A stretch of 64,000 bases of DNA from Amorphochlora amoebiformis (GCA_054601695.1 BAAHQB010000346.1:62001-126000), one strand, 5' to 3'; shown: positions 1 through 16,132, counted from the stretch's first letter. The notes: generated by a model from the letters alone, not told the origin. Translations and numbers: made by a program.

Positions 1-51
1 TTATATAATATTACGTATGCAATATATATGTATACAAATTATATCCTTCAG

Positions 52-184
52 ATAAAGGAAACGCTTCGCCTCTTCCCTCCCGTTGTTGGTACACACACAC
101 ACATATATATTATATATATATATATATATTTATACATATATATATATATTCATATTAATATATAGATATATGCATAAATACATA

Positions 185-218
<34 letters not shown>

Positions 219-440
219 ATATATATAACAAATCTATAAACGTGGTAATTATTTACGAGTATACTGAATAAATCTATTAACATGTCTCATTAAAATATAT
301 ACATATATACATGCATACTTACATATATAATATACTTATTCATGTATATATATATATATATATATGAGTGTGAATTTACGCTTATATAGTATTATACATA
401 AATTTGTACACGTATTTTACGTATACCTAGAGGCACATCC

Positions 441-481
<41 letters not shown>

Positions 482-851
482 TATAAATATATACAAATAT
501 GTATCTATAAATATATATATATATATACAAATATGTATCTATAAATATATATACATATGTATTTATGTTTCAGGACTTCCTGCTCGAGAAACTACAAAAG
601 CAGTCACACTAGGTAAATGCATATGTGTATATAGCAATAAATACACACACATATATATATATGTATATATATATGTATATATATGCATGGATATGTATGT
701 AGGAATACATCTATTTATATATGTATATATATATATATTGTATATACGTATATATATATATATATATATATATATGCATGCACGTGTACATATGTATATA
801 TATGCATTTTGGTGTATATGAGTATGATAAATATGCGATATAATACATCAG

Positions 852-886
<35 letters not shown>

Positions 887-954
887 ATATATATAATACT
901 TAGATTAATATTCAATGAAATATACTCTACACATGTACATTAATATTAACATTA

Positions 955-990
<36 letters not shown>

Positions 991-1924
991 CATATATATA
1001 TACATATATATAATTATATTTAAATAATGGATATGTAAAGGATATATGTATAATATATGTATGTGCATATATTTATATAAATATACAATTATATATATAT
1101 ATATATATATATATACATACATATATATATATAATATATATTTATATAGATGTATATATATATATATATGTATATCTATATGGATAGCATTTTATACATA
1201 TACACATATCTATTTACATATACATCTATACATATATATATATGTATGTATAAATTTTTGTTTACATATGTAGTGTATATGTATAGGTGACTTCACAATT
1301 GGGCCCAATACTTCAGTTTCGTGTACATATACATATATATACAAATATACGATATACATATGTTATACATTGTATAATATACATATATATAACCTATATG
1401 TCTACATATATAAACCAAAAAGGGTATGCATAAATCCTCTTTTCATCTCTCTATCTCTGTTCTTCCTATTATTTCACTCTCGCTCTCGCTCTCACTCTCC
1501 ATTTCTCTTTCTGTTATACACTCTCTCTCTCTTTCTCTTATATTTCCTTCTCACTATACTCACAATTTTCCGTATCTGGTGGTACTTCCTCTCACTCTTT
1601 CTTTCTCTCGCATCTCTCTTTAATTTTTCTCGCTCTTCTCTCTTTCTCCTCTCTGTTTTTTTTTCTCTCTCTATTTCTTTTCTCTATCTCTAATACTCTC
1701 TTTCCTCTCGCTATGTATAGAAATATGAAAATATATCCACACATAATTGCATACATATTTCCATGCATACTCTTATATGTAATAAATATAAATATATATA
1801 TATAATTATTGTATCATATATATTTAATATTTAATGCACTACATGTACGTCCCATACTTAATACTTATACATAGATTTATAACTTTGCACGCACAGTATA
1901 TATAGATACATGTATGTACTATGT

Positions 1925-1969
<45 letters not shown>

Positions 1970-2584
1970 CATATCACAAAAATGTGTACTGTACATATAT
2001 ATGTGTATGTATATATATGTGTATATAATATATACGTATGTATGTATATATATATATATATATATATGTACATATACATACATATATATTTATATCTACG
2101 TGTGTATATCGATAAGCGTATACATGGATATACATGCATATATGTACTTACATGTGTATATAGAATATGTATATCTATATATATCATTGAATTATAAGGT
2201 CATTATTACTTTATGTTTTTTAATTAGTATGATAAACATATTTACTATATTACTCTACATGCAGCATATATATAATGTGTATACAATTATTGTATATGTA
2301 TGTTGGCAATTCGTTGGTATATGGTATACATATACATGTATGTATATTATATATATATATATATATGTATTATAGATTAATACATACAAATATATACTTA
2401 CGTGTATTTAGATATATATTATATATATATATATATATTATATATATATATATATTGATATATATATATATATATATATTATATAGGTTTGTAGGCAATT
2501 TGTTAGTGTGGTATGTGTACATATATATATTCACATATATATGTACATACACATATATGTTACATATGTGTGTATTTTATATAC

Positions 2585-2620
<36 letters not shown>

Positions 2621-2672
2621 TAGTGTTTTATGTAAACACATATACATATATATATATATATATGTATACATG

Positions 2673-2712
<40 letters not shown>

Positions 2713-2906
2713 CCTATATTCTCATACATAAATACATAGATTTATCTCTCTCTCTCTTTCTATACATATATATATATATATTTATAATGTATATATATAT
2801 ATATGTATATATGTGTGTGTTATAGGCAATTCGTTGGTGTGTGGGCGCAGCAAAAGTATCTGGGGGGAAGATGCACAGGTTGAGATTTATAATATGTATG
2901 CATTAC

Positions 2907-2951
<45 letters not shown>

Positions 2952-3165
2952 TATTATATATATATATGCGTGTGTGTATGTATACAGATAGATATATTGT
3001 AGGGGTATATGTATATACATATACATTCTTAATTTATATGTACGTACGATATGTATATATGTATATATAATACGTATACGTACATATACGTATACGTGGA
3101 TGTATATACATGAATATATGTACACATTGCAATATCACTTATATATTTGAATATAAAGATGTATA

Positions 3166-3216
<51 letters not shown>

Positions 3217-3348
3217 TATATATATATGTACGTACATATACATTTATGTACATGTACATATATATATTATATATATATATGTACATACACATTTATATAC
3301 TGCATCTTTTAGAAGTTTTACACATATACGTATAAATGTGTATGCATA

Positions 3349-3391
<43 letters not shown>

Positions 3392-3551
3392 TATTTGTGT
3401 AATATGTATCGAAGGATTTCCGCCCAGAGCGTTTCTTGGAGACCTCCGAAGGCCGCACCAAGACAGGAGGGGTGGACATCGCCAACAATATGGGTACATT
3501 CAAGCCCATTAATTGCTCGTTATATTTGTATGAGTAGGGATGTACATATGC

Positions 3552-3587
<36 letters not shown>

Positions 3588-3662
3588 TTATGTACATGTA
3601 TATGTATACGTGTGTGTGCATATGTATATGTATATATCTGTACATCTATGTATATAGAGGTA

Positions 3663-3707
<45 letters not shown>

Positions 3708-4305
3708 TGTGCGTATACATCTGATACGCGTCAATATATTAAATATATATATATATATACATTTATATATACATATGTACATATATACATATATATACAT
3801 ATATAGATATGTAAATATGGATATATATATATATATGTGTATTTATAAATATAATATTGATGGACAAATATGTATTATCAGGTTTTATGTTTATATGTTC
3901 TCTACATTTACATGAAATATGTATATGCATGTTTTATGCATATATACATACCCACGCACATATATGTATGTGTATGTGTATGTATGTATATGTATATATG
4001 TGCGTGTGTATTTATATCTACGCATATATGTAATATACTAACACATTGTAATATATATAATGTATATGTACATGCGTATGTGTATATTTTTATGCATCTA
4101 TAATATGAAACTTATATATGTAGTTATATAGCACATTGCGAACAATATTGATATGTAAAAATGGTATATTCTACCAGGCGCAAAGTTTATGACATTTGGA
4201 ATTGGAGTGCGAACTTGTATTGGTATACATATATGTATATGTAATAAATACGTAATATATATTTATGTATGTATACACATACATGTGTACACATACAGAT
4301 TATAC

Positions 4306-4359
<54 letters not shown>

Positions 4360-4417
4360 TTTTATGTGCATATCGCACAACATACACATATTTTACATAC
4401 ATCTATGTATATATATG

Positions 4418-4452
<35 letters not shown>

Positions 4453-4592
4453 GTGTGTATGCACATGTATATATTCAAGTAGGATATATATATTTAGAGA
4501 GAGAGAGAGAGAGATGTATACAAATACGACTAATACTACTCTACTTACACAAACATACGGATATGTATGAATATGTATTCCATCATATGTGT

Positions 4593-4638
<46 letters not shown>

Positions 4639-4945
4639 GTGTGTATGTATATATGTATGTGTTATATATATACACAAGAATATACATATATATATATATA
4701 TCTATATATTCCTTCTGGTTTATATGCTATGAATTGTGCATGATATATAACTAAATATGTATGCATGCACACACATTTATTCATATACAATATATACGTA
4801 TATACGTGGTTTCACGTCCATACAAATACAAAAATTCACACATACTCAGAGGCATATATATATATATACATATATATACATGTGAGTCAAAAGTAAAAAT
4901 ATATTAATATATATAAATATATTCACACATATTTTTGTATATGGT

Positions 4946-5014
<69 letters not shown>

Positions 5015-6092
5015 TATAAATATATATATATAAATAAAGTATCCATATAAATATACATACATTTATAACCCGCAATTCAATATCACCAGGAAAACACCTG
5101 TCGATAATGGAGATAAAGGTTTACCATACCCTGACTCCGACAGTATCCCTAAATTCACCTATCACCAGCTAACCCTAACCATAACCATAGCCCTAGCCTT
5201 CTAATGACTCGAACATGAAACCCTAACAACCCTAACAGTAACGTCAACCTGAACAGCTGATCCCAACTTACCCTAACCCCAATTATACGCTAACTTCTAC
5301 CAAATCAACCGAACCTAATATTACAAGTAACACAAAAACCCTTTTCTTAATCCTAACCATAATTTTAAATCTCCTCAACGCAACGATCATTAAATTCTAA
5401 CACATACTTGAATTCCAATAGCTAATCCTAAATCTATCACTAACCATCAACCACAGTTTCAGTTAGCTGAGCTCTGTGTAATAACTGCACGTTAACCCAA
5501 AACTAACCCGAAATATTAAGCTACCCATAAATTAGTCATCATTTTGTCTTATAGGATAGCCTTAGTCTTAACACTAAAGCTAACCTACTAATCCTAGCAA
5601 TAGCCCTAACCTGAATCTAACCCGAACGCGAACTAGAGACCCTAACCCAACGACGCAGGTGGTTCTGGCAAAGATTCTTCGCAAGTACAGAATCGAGAAT
5701 CCCAATACGTAATCATTGTATTCCTGATTCGTCTATATATCTGTATGTTTATTCGAATGAATGGATGTGCATTTACATAATCTAGGTAAGATATGTGCAT
5801 GTTTACCTACTATCACATATATATATATATTTATATTACAAATATTTTCATTTGTATATATAACATACACATCGTATGCACCCATTTCTGTTCTATTACA
5901 TTACATATATGTCAAAATATATTTCGTATTTAACAGGGACAAGTTGAACACGAAGTCTCGTCATTGGAACATCAACGGTAACCTAACCTTCATAACTCTC
6001 TTAATTGGCTGAATCTGAGACCTAAATTATTTGCAGTCGTATTTTGCAAAGTCAAGCCTGAACTCTCGGTGTTATCCTTTGTGCCGTTGTAA
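52..6092 (+). CDS. Cytochrome P450, C-terminal part (5' end outside window)
   Basis: Haem-thiolate monooxygenase; substrate cannot be told. Ten exons are phase-consistent and join to 154 residues plus stop: 52-88, 574-612, 1287-1322, 2826-2878, 3415-3493, 4178-4222, 5090-5118, 5659-5708, 5937-5977, 6037-6092 (TAA). Family motifs appear in the expected order: K-helix ExxR as ETLR (from 58), the PERF region as DFRPERF (3415-3435), the haem loop [10 protein letters not shown] (4195-4222, cysteine codon 4216-4218), then an L-helix reading [17 protein letters not shown]. All introns are GT-AG and mostly TA microsatellite; the one at 5119-5658 is a degenerate CCCTAA tract. The first visible exon starts at a 3' splice site, so roughly the first two thirds of the protein lies upstream of the window. 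The end is convergent with the DIM1-like gene, 267 bp away. The family call is firm; the last two exons are the least certain. Confidence 0.9.
2300..2515 (+). pseudogene. Two decayed copies of a P450 exon start
   Basis: The first 14 bases of the exon at 2826 (GGCAATTCGTTGGT when counted with the preceding base) recur exactly at 2304-2317, and a diverged version (GGCAATTTGTTAGTGTG) lies at 2494-2510, both in the intron before the real exon. Neither copy keeps the rest of the exon. Confidence 0.6.
5150..5658. repeat. Degenerate CCCTAA tract filling a P450 intron
   Basis: Repeated imperfect CTAACCCTAACC/CTAATCCTAA words over about 500 bp, directly between the exons 5090-5118 and 5659-5708 of the P450. 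Orientation is CCCTAA on the plus strand. Confidence 0.85.
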
Positions 6093-6359
6093 TCCAAATT
6101 CTCGGATTCAGACTCGGATTAGCTGAATTTTAGAAACTTCTTGACTTGGTATGTGGCGCCAGCACAAAATTTAATCAGTAGATCTTGGAAAAATCAATGA
6201 ATTTTGTATTAAATTTATTCTAGTTATTGCGGCTGGGTATCATACTCTAGACACCAAGATATATTATAATTCTTAGATCAATGATTGAAACTTGAAATCA
6301 TCAATGATCCAATGCATACATCGCACTGAGTGAGGCCCTGAAAAGTACTTTGGCACAGG

Positions 6360-6703
6360 CTATCTCTTCGAAGTCTTCAACTTCTTGAACGTAGCCTATA
6401 ATTCAAAACTAAGTAAATTCGAGTGTCCCATGAGACTCGACGTCTTTCATTATGACAGAAAAGCTTATAAATTGTAATGTTTTACATAAATTTCTTAGTA
6501 AATTATTCTGTACATATACTATGATGTATATGTGTGTGTGTGTGTAAGTGTAATATATTATGATATACATTTAATCATTTGTATAAGCAAATATACACAT
6601 ATTTTATATATTTAAATATATATATATGTATTTATAAAGATAAATACATGTAGTATAATGTGTACGTGTGTATTTATAGCAGATACAGTAATAGTATACA
6701 TAT

Positions 6704-6743
<40 letters not shown>

Positions 6744-7415
6744 GTATATTTGTGTATGTCGAACATCTATTTAGACATATAAAAGCATATGTACATTTTA
6801 AAAGAATAAATTTGAATAAATGTTTGCATATATATTTTTCATTTCATATCTTTTTGAAATAAGTATGATGTATATACCAATTTTATAAGCAATGTATAAC
6901 GTATAAAATTAGTAATAACATCAATATACACATTAGATGACGTATTGTTTGTATAGTATAAAACATTCATATAAATAAAAACATTCATATAAATATAATG
7001 AAAGATTATGCATTTATATAAACCCATATGCAAATTTATATCCATACCTCGACGATTTTCACAAGAGACCCCTCTGAGATCGGATATAACGCGTCTAAAT
7101 ACGCCTCCAATGCCACTCCTGTATTTATCTCCACGAGCTGGGGAAATATGTAATATTCTAATGTGAAAAATCTAGGGCATTGACGTACACATTTACCTAA
7201 TCTATATACATACATATATATATATATATATATAGAAAGAATACAAAGTTTGTAATATTGTAGGCATATGTATTTATATTCACAGATGTTTAGATTACAT
7301 GCACTTTTGCACATATGTATGTAAGCACATGATAATACATAACATGTTGTAAATATATGCACACAAATATACCTTCATAGACATGTGCATTATGATATGT
7401 ATACAGCATATGATA

Positions 7416-7455
<40 letters not shown>

Positions 7456-8305
7456 CACGTACAGAAATATGTCATTAGATCGTTTCATCTTAACAGATCA
7501 TCGACAAGCCAACCACTAGCCCTATGCCTCAATCTAGATCTAACCCAGGTTAAGGTGTTTTCACAACTCCTAAACCAACCCCTAAGTCTTAAGCTGGGCC
7601 TTAGTCAAAGACTTGCCCTAAGCCTGAGTAGTTGTGTACCCGGCGCTTGTGGTAAAACATGATGGTGTATGGATCGTAGAGCTTGTTTTCGACGTTGAAA
7701 TCAGGGACCTATTTTGGGATTCAAGTATACTTATATATGAATATAAACATATGTATGAATATTATGTATTTATATATAATGTGTAAATATATAATATTAT
7801 AAATATGTATATATAAATAAAACTTAGTACTAATATAAATAATAACATCACAATAATATCAGTAATAATAGTAATAATGAGAGTAGTTTGTATAACCTAC
7901 GTAATTTTTATAGACTGTGTATAAGCGATGTACGTGCACACGTATGCATTACATATCATATAATATAATAATTATGTATATATAACATAAATATATAAAT
8001 ATATATATTATACATACACACATACATATATATATATATTATATATATATATATATTATATATATACATGTAGATGTAGCGAATGAACAATTAATTAGAC
8101 CTCTTCGATATCAACGGAGCAGAAGACAGCCATATTGATGCACTTTGAGCAAACCGATTCCTAGCATACCCATATATGTATCTTGTGTAAGTAATATGCA
8201 TACGTTTGTGCGTATGCACTTATGTGAAATCGTAAATATACGAGAACGTAGTATGTATTGGATACATACGTATTTACATATGTACATATACATATATTTA
8301 CACAT

Positions 8306-8381
<76 letters not shown>

Positions 8382-8398
8382 TATGCAAATATATTATG

Positions 8399-8471
<73 letters not shown>

Positions 8472-8496
8472 ATATATAGGTGAAATAAACATAAAA

Positions 8497-8551
<55 letters not shown>

Positions 8552-8577
8552 AAAAATATTTAATGTATATATGTTTG

Positions 8578-8620
<43 letters not shown>

Positions 8621-8632
8621 TATATTAACATA

Positions 8633-8683
<51 letters not shown>

Positions 8684-8772
8684 ATACATATATATATGAA
8701 TATATATATGTATATATTGACATATGCATACCAGATATGTTTTAAAAAAAAATACATATGTCAGTATATATA

Positions 8773-8833
<61 letters not shown>

Positions 8834-9163
8834 ATATATAGTTATACTAAGTCATGGATTTCGTGACCACCTTGCAACTAGTACACGAGATATATTCACA
8901 CATAAGTATTATAATTAGAGTCAAAGTCTGATTATCACGTTTGTATGTACCATAATCTGATCGACAGCCTCACAAAGAGGGTCTTCGTCGCGCCCCCAAC
9001 GAATGACTACCAGCCTCTCGTTCTCGTTAATTAGCGCCTGAAGATGGATTATATTCTTGAATATTTCTTCGGAGGGGAGGAGTTCTGAAGGATACGTAGT
9101 TAATGGATGTTTATGATTATTGGTCTTGAGCAAAAGACCACGTATCTCCCAGCTATCGTCCAT
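6360..9163 (-). CDS. DIM1-family thioredoxin-like protein (U5 snRNP 15 kDa type)
   Basis: Predicted spliceosomal protein of the DIM1/TXNL4 family, a thioredoxin fold without redox cysteines that is part of the U5 snRNP. Five exons in transcript order: 9163-8951, 8160-8101, 7708-7640, 7137-7048, 6395-6360 (TAG); 155 residues against about 142-149 in the family. Landmarks: [16 protein letters not shown] near residues 51-65 (family VVVIRFGxDxDPxC), [14 protein letters not shown] across exons 2-3, and [12 protein letters not shown] at the end of exon 3. All junctions are phase 0. It differs from the human-type proteins in a shorter basic tail (KLKTSKR) lacking the usual final 15-20 residues. The start at 9163 is the first ATG of an exon that is open throughout; a shorter start is possible. 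TXNL4A-like versus TXNL4B-like cannot be decided by eye. Confidence 0.85.
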
Positions 9164-9997
9164 TCCTGTCCCACCCTGTGCTCAGCTATTTTCCATAAAC
9201 CCCCTCATAGCAATGAATTATGTTATGCTTCCGCCAAAATGAGTGAGCCTTCCCTCTCACGACCCTACCCTTCATTGCAAATCACCAAATACAGAAAACC
9301 CCGGACTCAAGGAAATCTTGTTCTACTTTCTCTCAAAAATCTCATGGCATCCTTAGTAAAGTACACTTTTCATCACTCTATTGTCCTAATTCCGACACCT
9401 GATCGACGTCCGACGCGCTCGAAAGCTGCACCATGCGCTCGGTCATTCTGGAAGCACCGATGGGAGACCGGGGTGGGACAGTCTTGTGTGCTTCTAGGTC
9501 CCGAAATTTTCGCAATGGTCACGAAGGGTGACATGCCATGGACGGCCGTGTTGGGAGCGTGTCCTCTCCGGGATTGGGCGCGATTCCGTTTACGCTCGGG
9601 CTCTTGGCGATATACAGCTTACACTCCAGTGGTTGGCGGCAAACTGTGACGTCCGATAGTGTGACATCAAGATTTGCCACGGGGACTTCCAGCCAAGAGC
9701 TCGACCGGGGAAAGATGCTCAGGGTAGGATTTGCAAACCAGGTTGTCCAGATTTTTTTGCTAGAGAGGTTTGGGAAGACGGAGAGAGTGCAATGGTAGGT
9801 AAGAAAAGAGGGGACTTGGTGGTATTGAGGTTTGGGAGGGGTGGTATATATGTTTTTCGGCTTTTTCGGGGGGGATATGTTTTTCGGAAGCTGTTGGAGG
9901 AGGGAGAAGGGAACGGAGGAGGGGAGGAAAGAGCTGGGAAGAAGACATATAATTTGGGTACGGGGCTTTGTATTTGCTTTTGGGGCTTGGGGAGAAG
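9107..9997. promoter_or_regulatory. Divergent promoter region between DIM1-like and glycine-rich genes
   Basis: About 830 bp of non-repetitive DNA of higher GC separates the minus-strand start at 9163 from the plus-strand start at 9998. Plus-strand ORFs (9107-9649, 9538-9798) run through it but have no motif I recognise and partly lie antisense to the DIM1 first exon. Its position between two divergent starts makes it the obvious promoter region. No TATA-like element stands out, because TA-rich DNA is everywhere around it. Confidence 0.35.
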
Positions 9998-10508
9998 ATG
10001 ATGGCTAATTGTGTAATCTCTGATTCCTGTTTCGCAAAGGTTCGGGAGTGGATTCATTCTATTCGGCAGAATGTTTCGCACCATCCCATACAACTTGGCC
10101 AGGTAACACGTACACAAGTACCAAAAATCCATAAAGTATCCACAAATGCTCATGAGCGTAATACGTATACACATAATTCTACTATTGTAATGATATTTAT
10201 GTGTAAATATTTGTACATGTAAATATATGTGAATAAGTATTTTATGATACGTATCATGCACTTCAGGGCGAGGGACATACGGAAGTTCAGTGTTATCTGA
10301 TTGCTCCAAACTCCAAGACACTATGTGACAAGATCAAGAATGTGAACGAAAAAGATATGCGTATGTTTATATGGTTTACAAATGCAAATGCACGGATATT
10401 ATACAGACCTATTATATTATATTATATTATATATATATATATGTATTATATAAAACATATATATATTAATATATTTAGATATACATGTAAACGTGTATAT
10501 TATATACA

Positions 10509-10549
<41 letters not shown>

Positions 10550-10569
10550 GTACATATATATATATGTTG

Positions 10570-10644
<75 letters not shown>

Positions 10645-10858
10645 TACATGTTAACATACAAGTTATATATATATATATATATATGTTTATTCACATATAT
10701 ATTACGACTTACATATGTTATACATATAATACGAATACTAAATGCACATATTCACCTTTTAGATCCTCAAGTATATTTTTATATATATGTTATTCACATA
10801 TATATTACGACTTACATATACGAAAACTAAATGCACATATTCACCTTTTAGATCTCAA

Positions 10859-10914
<56 letters not shown>

Positions 10915-11250
10915 TTATTCACATATATACTACGACTTACATATCTTATACATATAATACGAAAACGAAATGCATATATTCACCTTTTAGATCTCAAGTA
11001 TATATATATATATATATATATACATATTCACATATATATTACGACTTACATATGTTATACATATAATACGAAAACTAGATGCACATATTCACCTTTTAGA
11101 CCTCAAGTATATATATATATATATATTTATATAAATATATATATATATATATATGTTTATTCACAATATATACTACAACTTACATGTGTTATACATGTAA
11201 TACGAAAACTAAATGCACATATTCACCTTTTAGATCTCAAGTACTGTGTT

Positions 11251-11299
<49 letters not shown>

Positions 11300-12095
11300 C
11301 ATCTGTATATTTATATACATATATATATATATATGTATGTATATGTATATATATATATATATATATGTATACTATATATATATATATATATAATATTTTT
11401 CTGAACATTTACACTATAGATATATATAATATATATATATATGTATATTTATGTATAAAATAAATGTAATGTATAGACAGATACATTTACATGTATATAC
11501 ATACATATATACATATATATATATGCATATATGTTGAAAGTACAAATAAATATATCAAGGTCGTCGAGAGTGAGATAGACATAGAAGCCAAACGACTCGC
11601 AACCTTCCTACTCCACATACTAAACGGTAAACCCCTGCCCACCCCTAACCACAACGCCAACCCGGACACTTACCGTTACAGGTAACGAAGACCAAGCAAT
11701 AGCTATGGCACCCGGCTTGGGTGGATACCAGGTGATAGCCCCAGCTTCCCTAACCCTAACCTTAGGCTAAAGGTGTAAACTCAAACGATCTAGCCTAATC
11801 CCAAATCCGTTCCCATTTCTAAAACCTTAATGCTTGACCGGGTAAGATGCAGCAAGCGCTAAGCATAAATCTGATCCACAGCCTAATCCTAGTGTTTCGT
11901 GTTAGATTTTCGACTGGGAGAGAGAGTTTGAAAATGAGTCGCAGAACACAAGATGGCTCAAGTGCTGTAAACATATTTTTTCAATATGTATGTATATCTC
12001 TATGTGCGTGTGTGATGTAAATACATATTTACACATATCTATACATATGTTATATAGATGTATAAGATAAATATATCAATATATATACATATTTG

Positions 12096-12147
<52 letters not shown>

Positions 12148-12175
12148 TATATATAAATATATTTATATTTTAATG

Positions 12176-12232
<57 letters not shown>

Positions 12233-12443
12233 CATATTATATGCACATGAATACATTTCATACAATGATGTGTGTCAAATAGATCTGAACATACATATAC
12301 GTATCTACATTTATGTATGTACATATATATGCATATTTACATATATATATATATATATATGTATATAAACATGTAAATATTCCATAATCATGGATCTATA
12401 TATATATATATGTTTTCATATATATATATATACATCTCTATAT

Positions 12444-12474
<31 letters not shown>

Positions 12475-12971
12475 GGGTATAAATGTGATGGGTGTGTAAA
12501 ATAGGAATATGACCATATGATTGCACATATGAAAGTATAATGTTTATTTTATTTCCAATCTAAAGGTACCTATAAAAATTTATGTAAATAAATATATATA
12601 TATATATATATGTGTGTACACACATATATATATCTTTATATATATATATATATATGTACACACACACACACATATATATATATAGTTAACATATATGTAA
12701 AACGTGTATTTAATGGTATATACAAGTAAATAGATATCTAAAGAAATATGTGTGCAATGTGTTTATATATGTAAAACGGGTTATATATGTATGTCTATTT
12801 ATATCTTGTTATAAGTATATATATATATATAGATATAATATATATATGTATATATATATATATATGTGTGTGTGTGTATAAAGAGGTATATCGAATATGT
12901 CGTGTATGTATAACAGGCATCCTCCATGGTCCTATGGGCCTGTGGTTTCATTTGGTGGAGGAGCTGGGGCA

Positions 12972-13010
<39 letters not shown>

Positions 13011-13187
13011 GTAAATATATATATATATATATATACATAATAGATATATATGTATCCAAACATATGTGTGTGTATAAATGTATATATGCCTAAATATGTA
13101 TTTACACATAATGTATATATACATATTCTATATACATCTATATATATATATATATATATCGATACATACGAATGTTATTCTACATGC

Positions 13188-13246
<59 letters not shown>

Positions 13247-13538
13247 CAATATTTTAATCAATAATACAAAAGTATAAGCATTGAGGTGCAAACAAATTAC
13301 TACGGAACTAGTTTATATCCATACGAAGTTTATGAATACATACATAAAATGTACATGTGATACATTTACAATGTATGTATTCACATGTATAACATGGAGA
13401 CATCCGAAATACACTTAAATATTATACAATATAAATATATATATATATGTATATGTATATATATATATATGTATATTCATATATATACATATATATATGA
13501 GAAGTTTACTAAATATATTACCTATGTATAAAAACGTC

Positions 13539-13576
<38 letters not shown>

Positions 13577-14432
13577 AGTTTACTAAATATACTACATATG
13601 TATAAAAACGTCCAAATGTGCACTTAGTATAAGAGGGTAACATACAATTTACAGACATATGTATACACATGTATATATACAACCCTAATCTAGCCCTAGC
13701 CCTAATCCTAACCCACACTCTCACGACACAATGCAAACCAATACTCGAGATCTGCTCAGGTCGCTCCCAGCATAACACCATTAATTGGCGCAGTCAATGG
13801 TCCTAGGCTAAGACCTGCTGAATAATCTCATCCTGTACTAACCCAAGGTTCCAAGTGTCCTGCAATCACACCCTCCTACTTTCAGCGGGGGGTGGTGGGG
13901 GAGGTGGAGTGGAGGTTGGACAAGGCTTGGGAGGGTATTCTGGAGGGGGAGGGGGAGGAGTTCGAATATATCCAGCAGGGGTAGCTGGGGGAATAAGTAT
14001 GGGTAGTAGACTTAATGTGAAATATTATTATATATAAATATAAATATGCATATTTATATATATATATAAATACATATACATATATATATATATATGTGTG
14101 TGTGTGTGTATATATATAATATTATGTGTGAATATGTACTTTACATGTGGGTGTTTATAATATATATATACATATACAAAAAAGTAAATATATATATATG
14201 TGTGTGTACAGATATGAATACAGTATACATATATATATATATATATATACAGATATGAAATATGTAAAAATGTAGATATATTAAGTATTTAAATATATAT
14301 ATATATATATATATTGTATTACATACATATATATATATAAATTATAGAATATGTGTGTATATGTATATTATATCTGTATGTTATATATATTTACGTGTAG
14401 ACATGTTATATTGTCTGTTTTTATATTATACG

Positions 14433-14471
<39 letters not shown>

Positions 14472-14534
14472 AAAATATATATACATATATATATATATGT
14501 AATTATGTATAATATAAATATATATGTATATATG

Positions 14535-14570
<36 letters not shown>

Positions 14571-15227
14571 TGTATGAATACTTATCATGAGGAATGGGTT
14601 CAAACGGAACTATTAGCCGTTTCGACGCTGACACAGACCGAATGCTATTCAATCACGCACTAGGGGAGGTAGCTATATTACTACATATACGTATATTAAC
14701 AAAACATTCAATATGTAATATACATGCGTGTACATATACACAAAGTATGCATATAAATATATATATGTACACACACACATATATATATATATATAAAGAT
14801 ACATATATATTTAATATAAAAATATATATATAGATATATATATATATATATATATATCGTGTACACATACATTTACATATAATTTGCGTGCCGTATCATA
14901 CAAAATGTAAATAATTAAATATGTATATAAATATTCCCAGATGCGCCATCGAATACGTACGTGCCCTCCTGAGCAATTAAAACTTCGCGGTGGGGGGGGC
15001 GGAGGTGGCGGAATTACGATTCGAGTGCTGGTATGTAAGCGTTATACGTGTGTATTGTATATATAACCACATATATATGCACTGGTACATTTAGTGTATA
15101 TACAATACATGCATCTACCTATAATATCTGTATGCGTAAAAATTCTGTAATTATGTGAATGAATATTTAAGTGCACGTATGAAAACGTATGTATATAGAT
15201 CAGATATTCGTTGCCTGTGTATGTGTA

Positions 15228-15261
<34 letters not shown>

Positions 15262-15264
15262 GTG

Positions 15265-15311
<47 letters not shown>

Positions 15312-15411
15312 TTATCCACATATATATCTATATAGCCTAGTGCTCCGAAGCATGTTAGAGCCAACGCTACACGTGGGCTTAGGGGTGAGGAGGTAAACAT
15401 GTATTTATAAG

Positions 15412-15475
<64 letters not shown>

Positions 15476-15864
15476 ATATAAATATATTTATGTATACATA
15501 TATATATATATGTATTTTAAAATACGTATATTCAGATGTAATATTGTAATATGTAATATAATATTGTAATGTATATGTAATATACGTATTTATATAACTA
15601 AATATGCACATATATATATATATGTTTATACTATAATTTATGTACAATTGCAATAATTAGGTGACTTACTCTCTGGGATACTTCTATTTCTACTTCAGCG
15701 ACGCACAAGCTGAGAGAGGAGGGGATGGAGGGTAAATGTATAGATGTATATGATATGATACATAAATATAACATAAATATATATATATATACTACATACA
15801 TACACATATAAATATACATATATATATACACATATACATAGTAATACAATTCTACATTCGTGGC

Positions 15865-15902
<38 letters not shown>

Positions 15903-16132
15903 CGTGAGTATGTTTGTATAACATACCCAACCCCTGGCTTTAAACGTGAGCGCAACCCACTTAGGGATTCATGCGACCACATCCCGTGCAGCCAGTGGGT
16001 ACATTTTGGGAAATATATCAGGTTGGTGTGAAAGTAATACGTGTAATGATGTCTATTGTAAATGTATATACATGCAATGTGTATATGTATACTTACACAT
16101 TTAAATATATAAATATACATAATATTCATATG

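Noticed and set aside
9107-9649. Plus-strand ORF of 180 codons
   Set aside because: No recognisable motif, no splice or start evidence, and its beginning is antisense to the DIM1 first exon.
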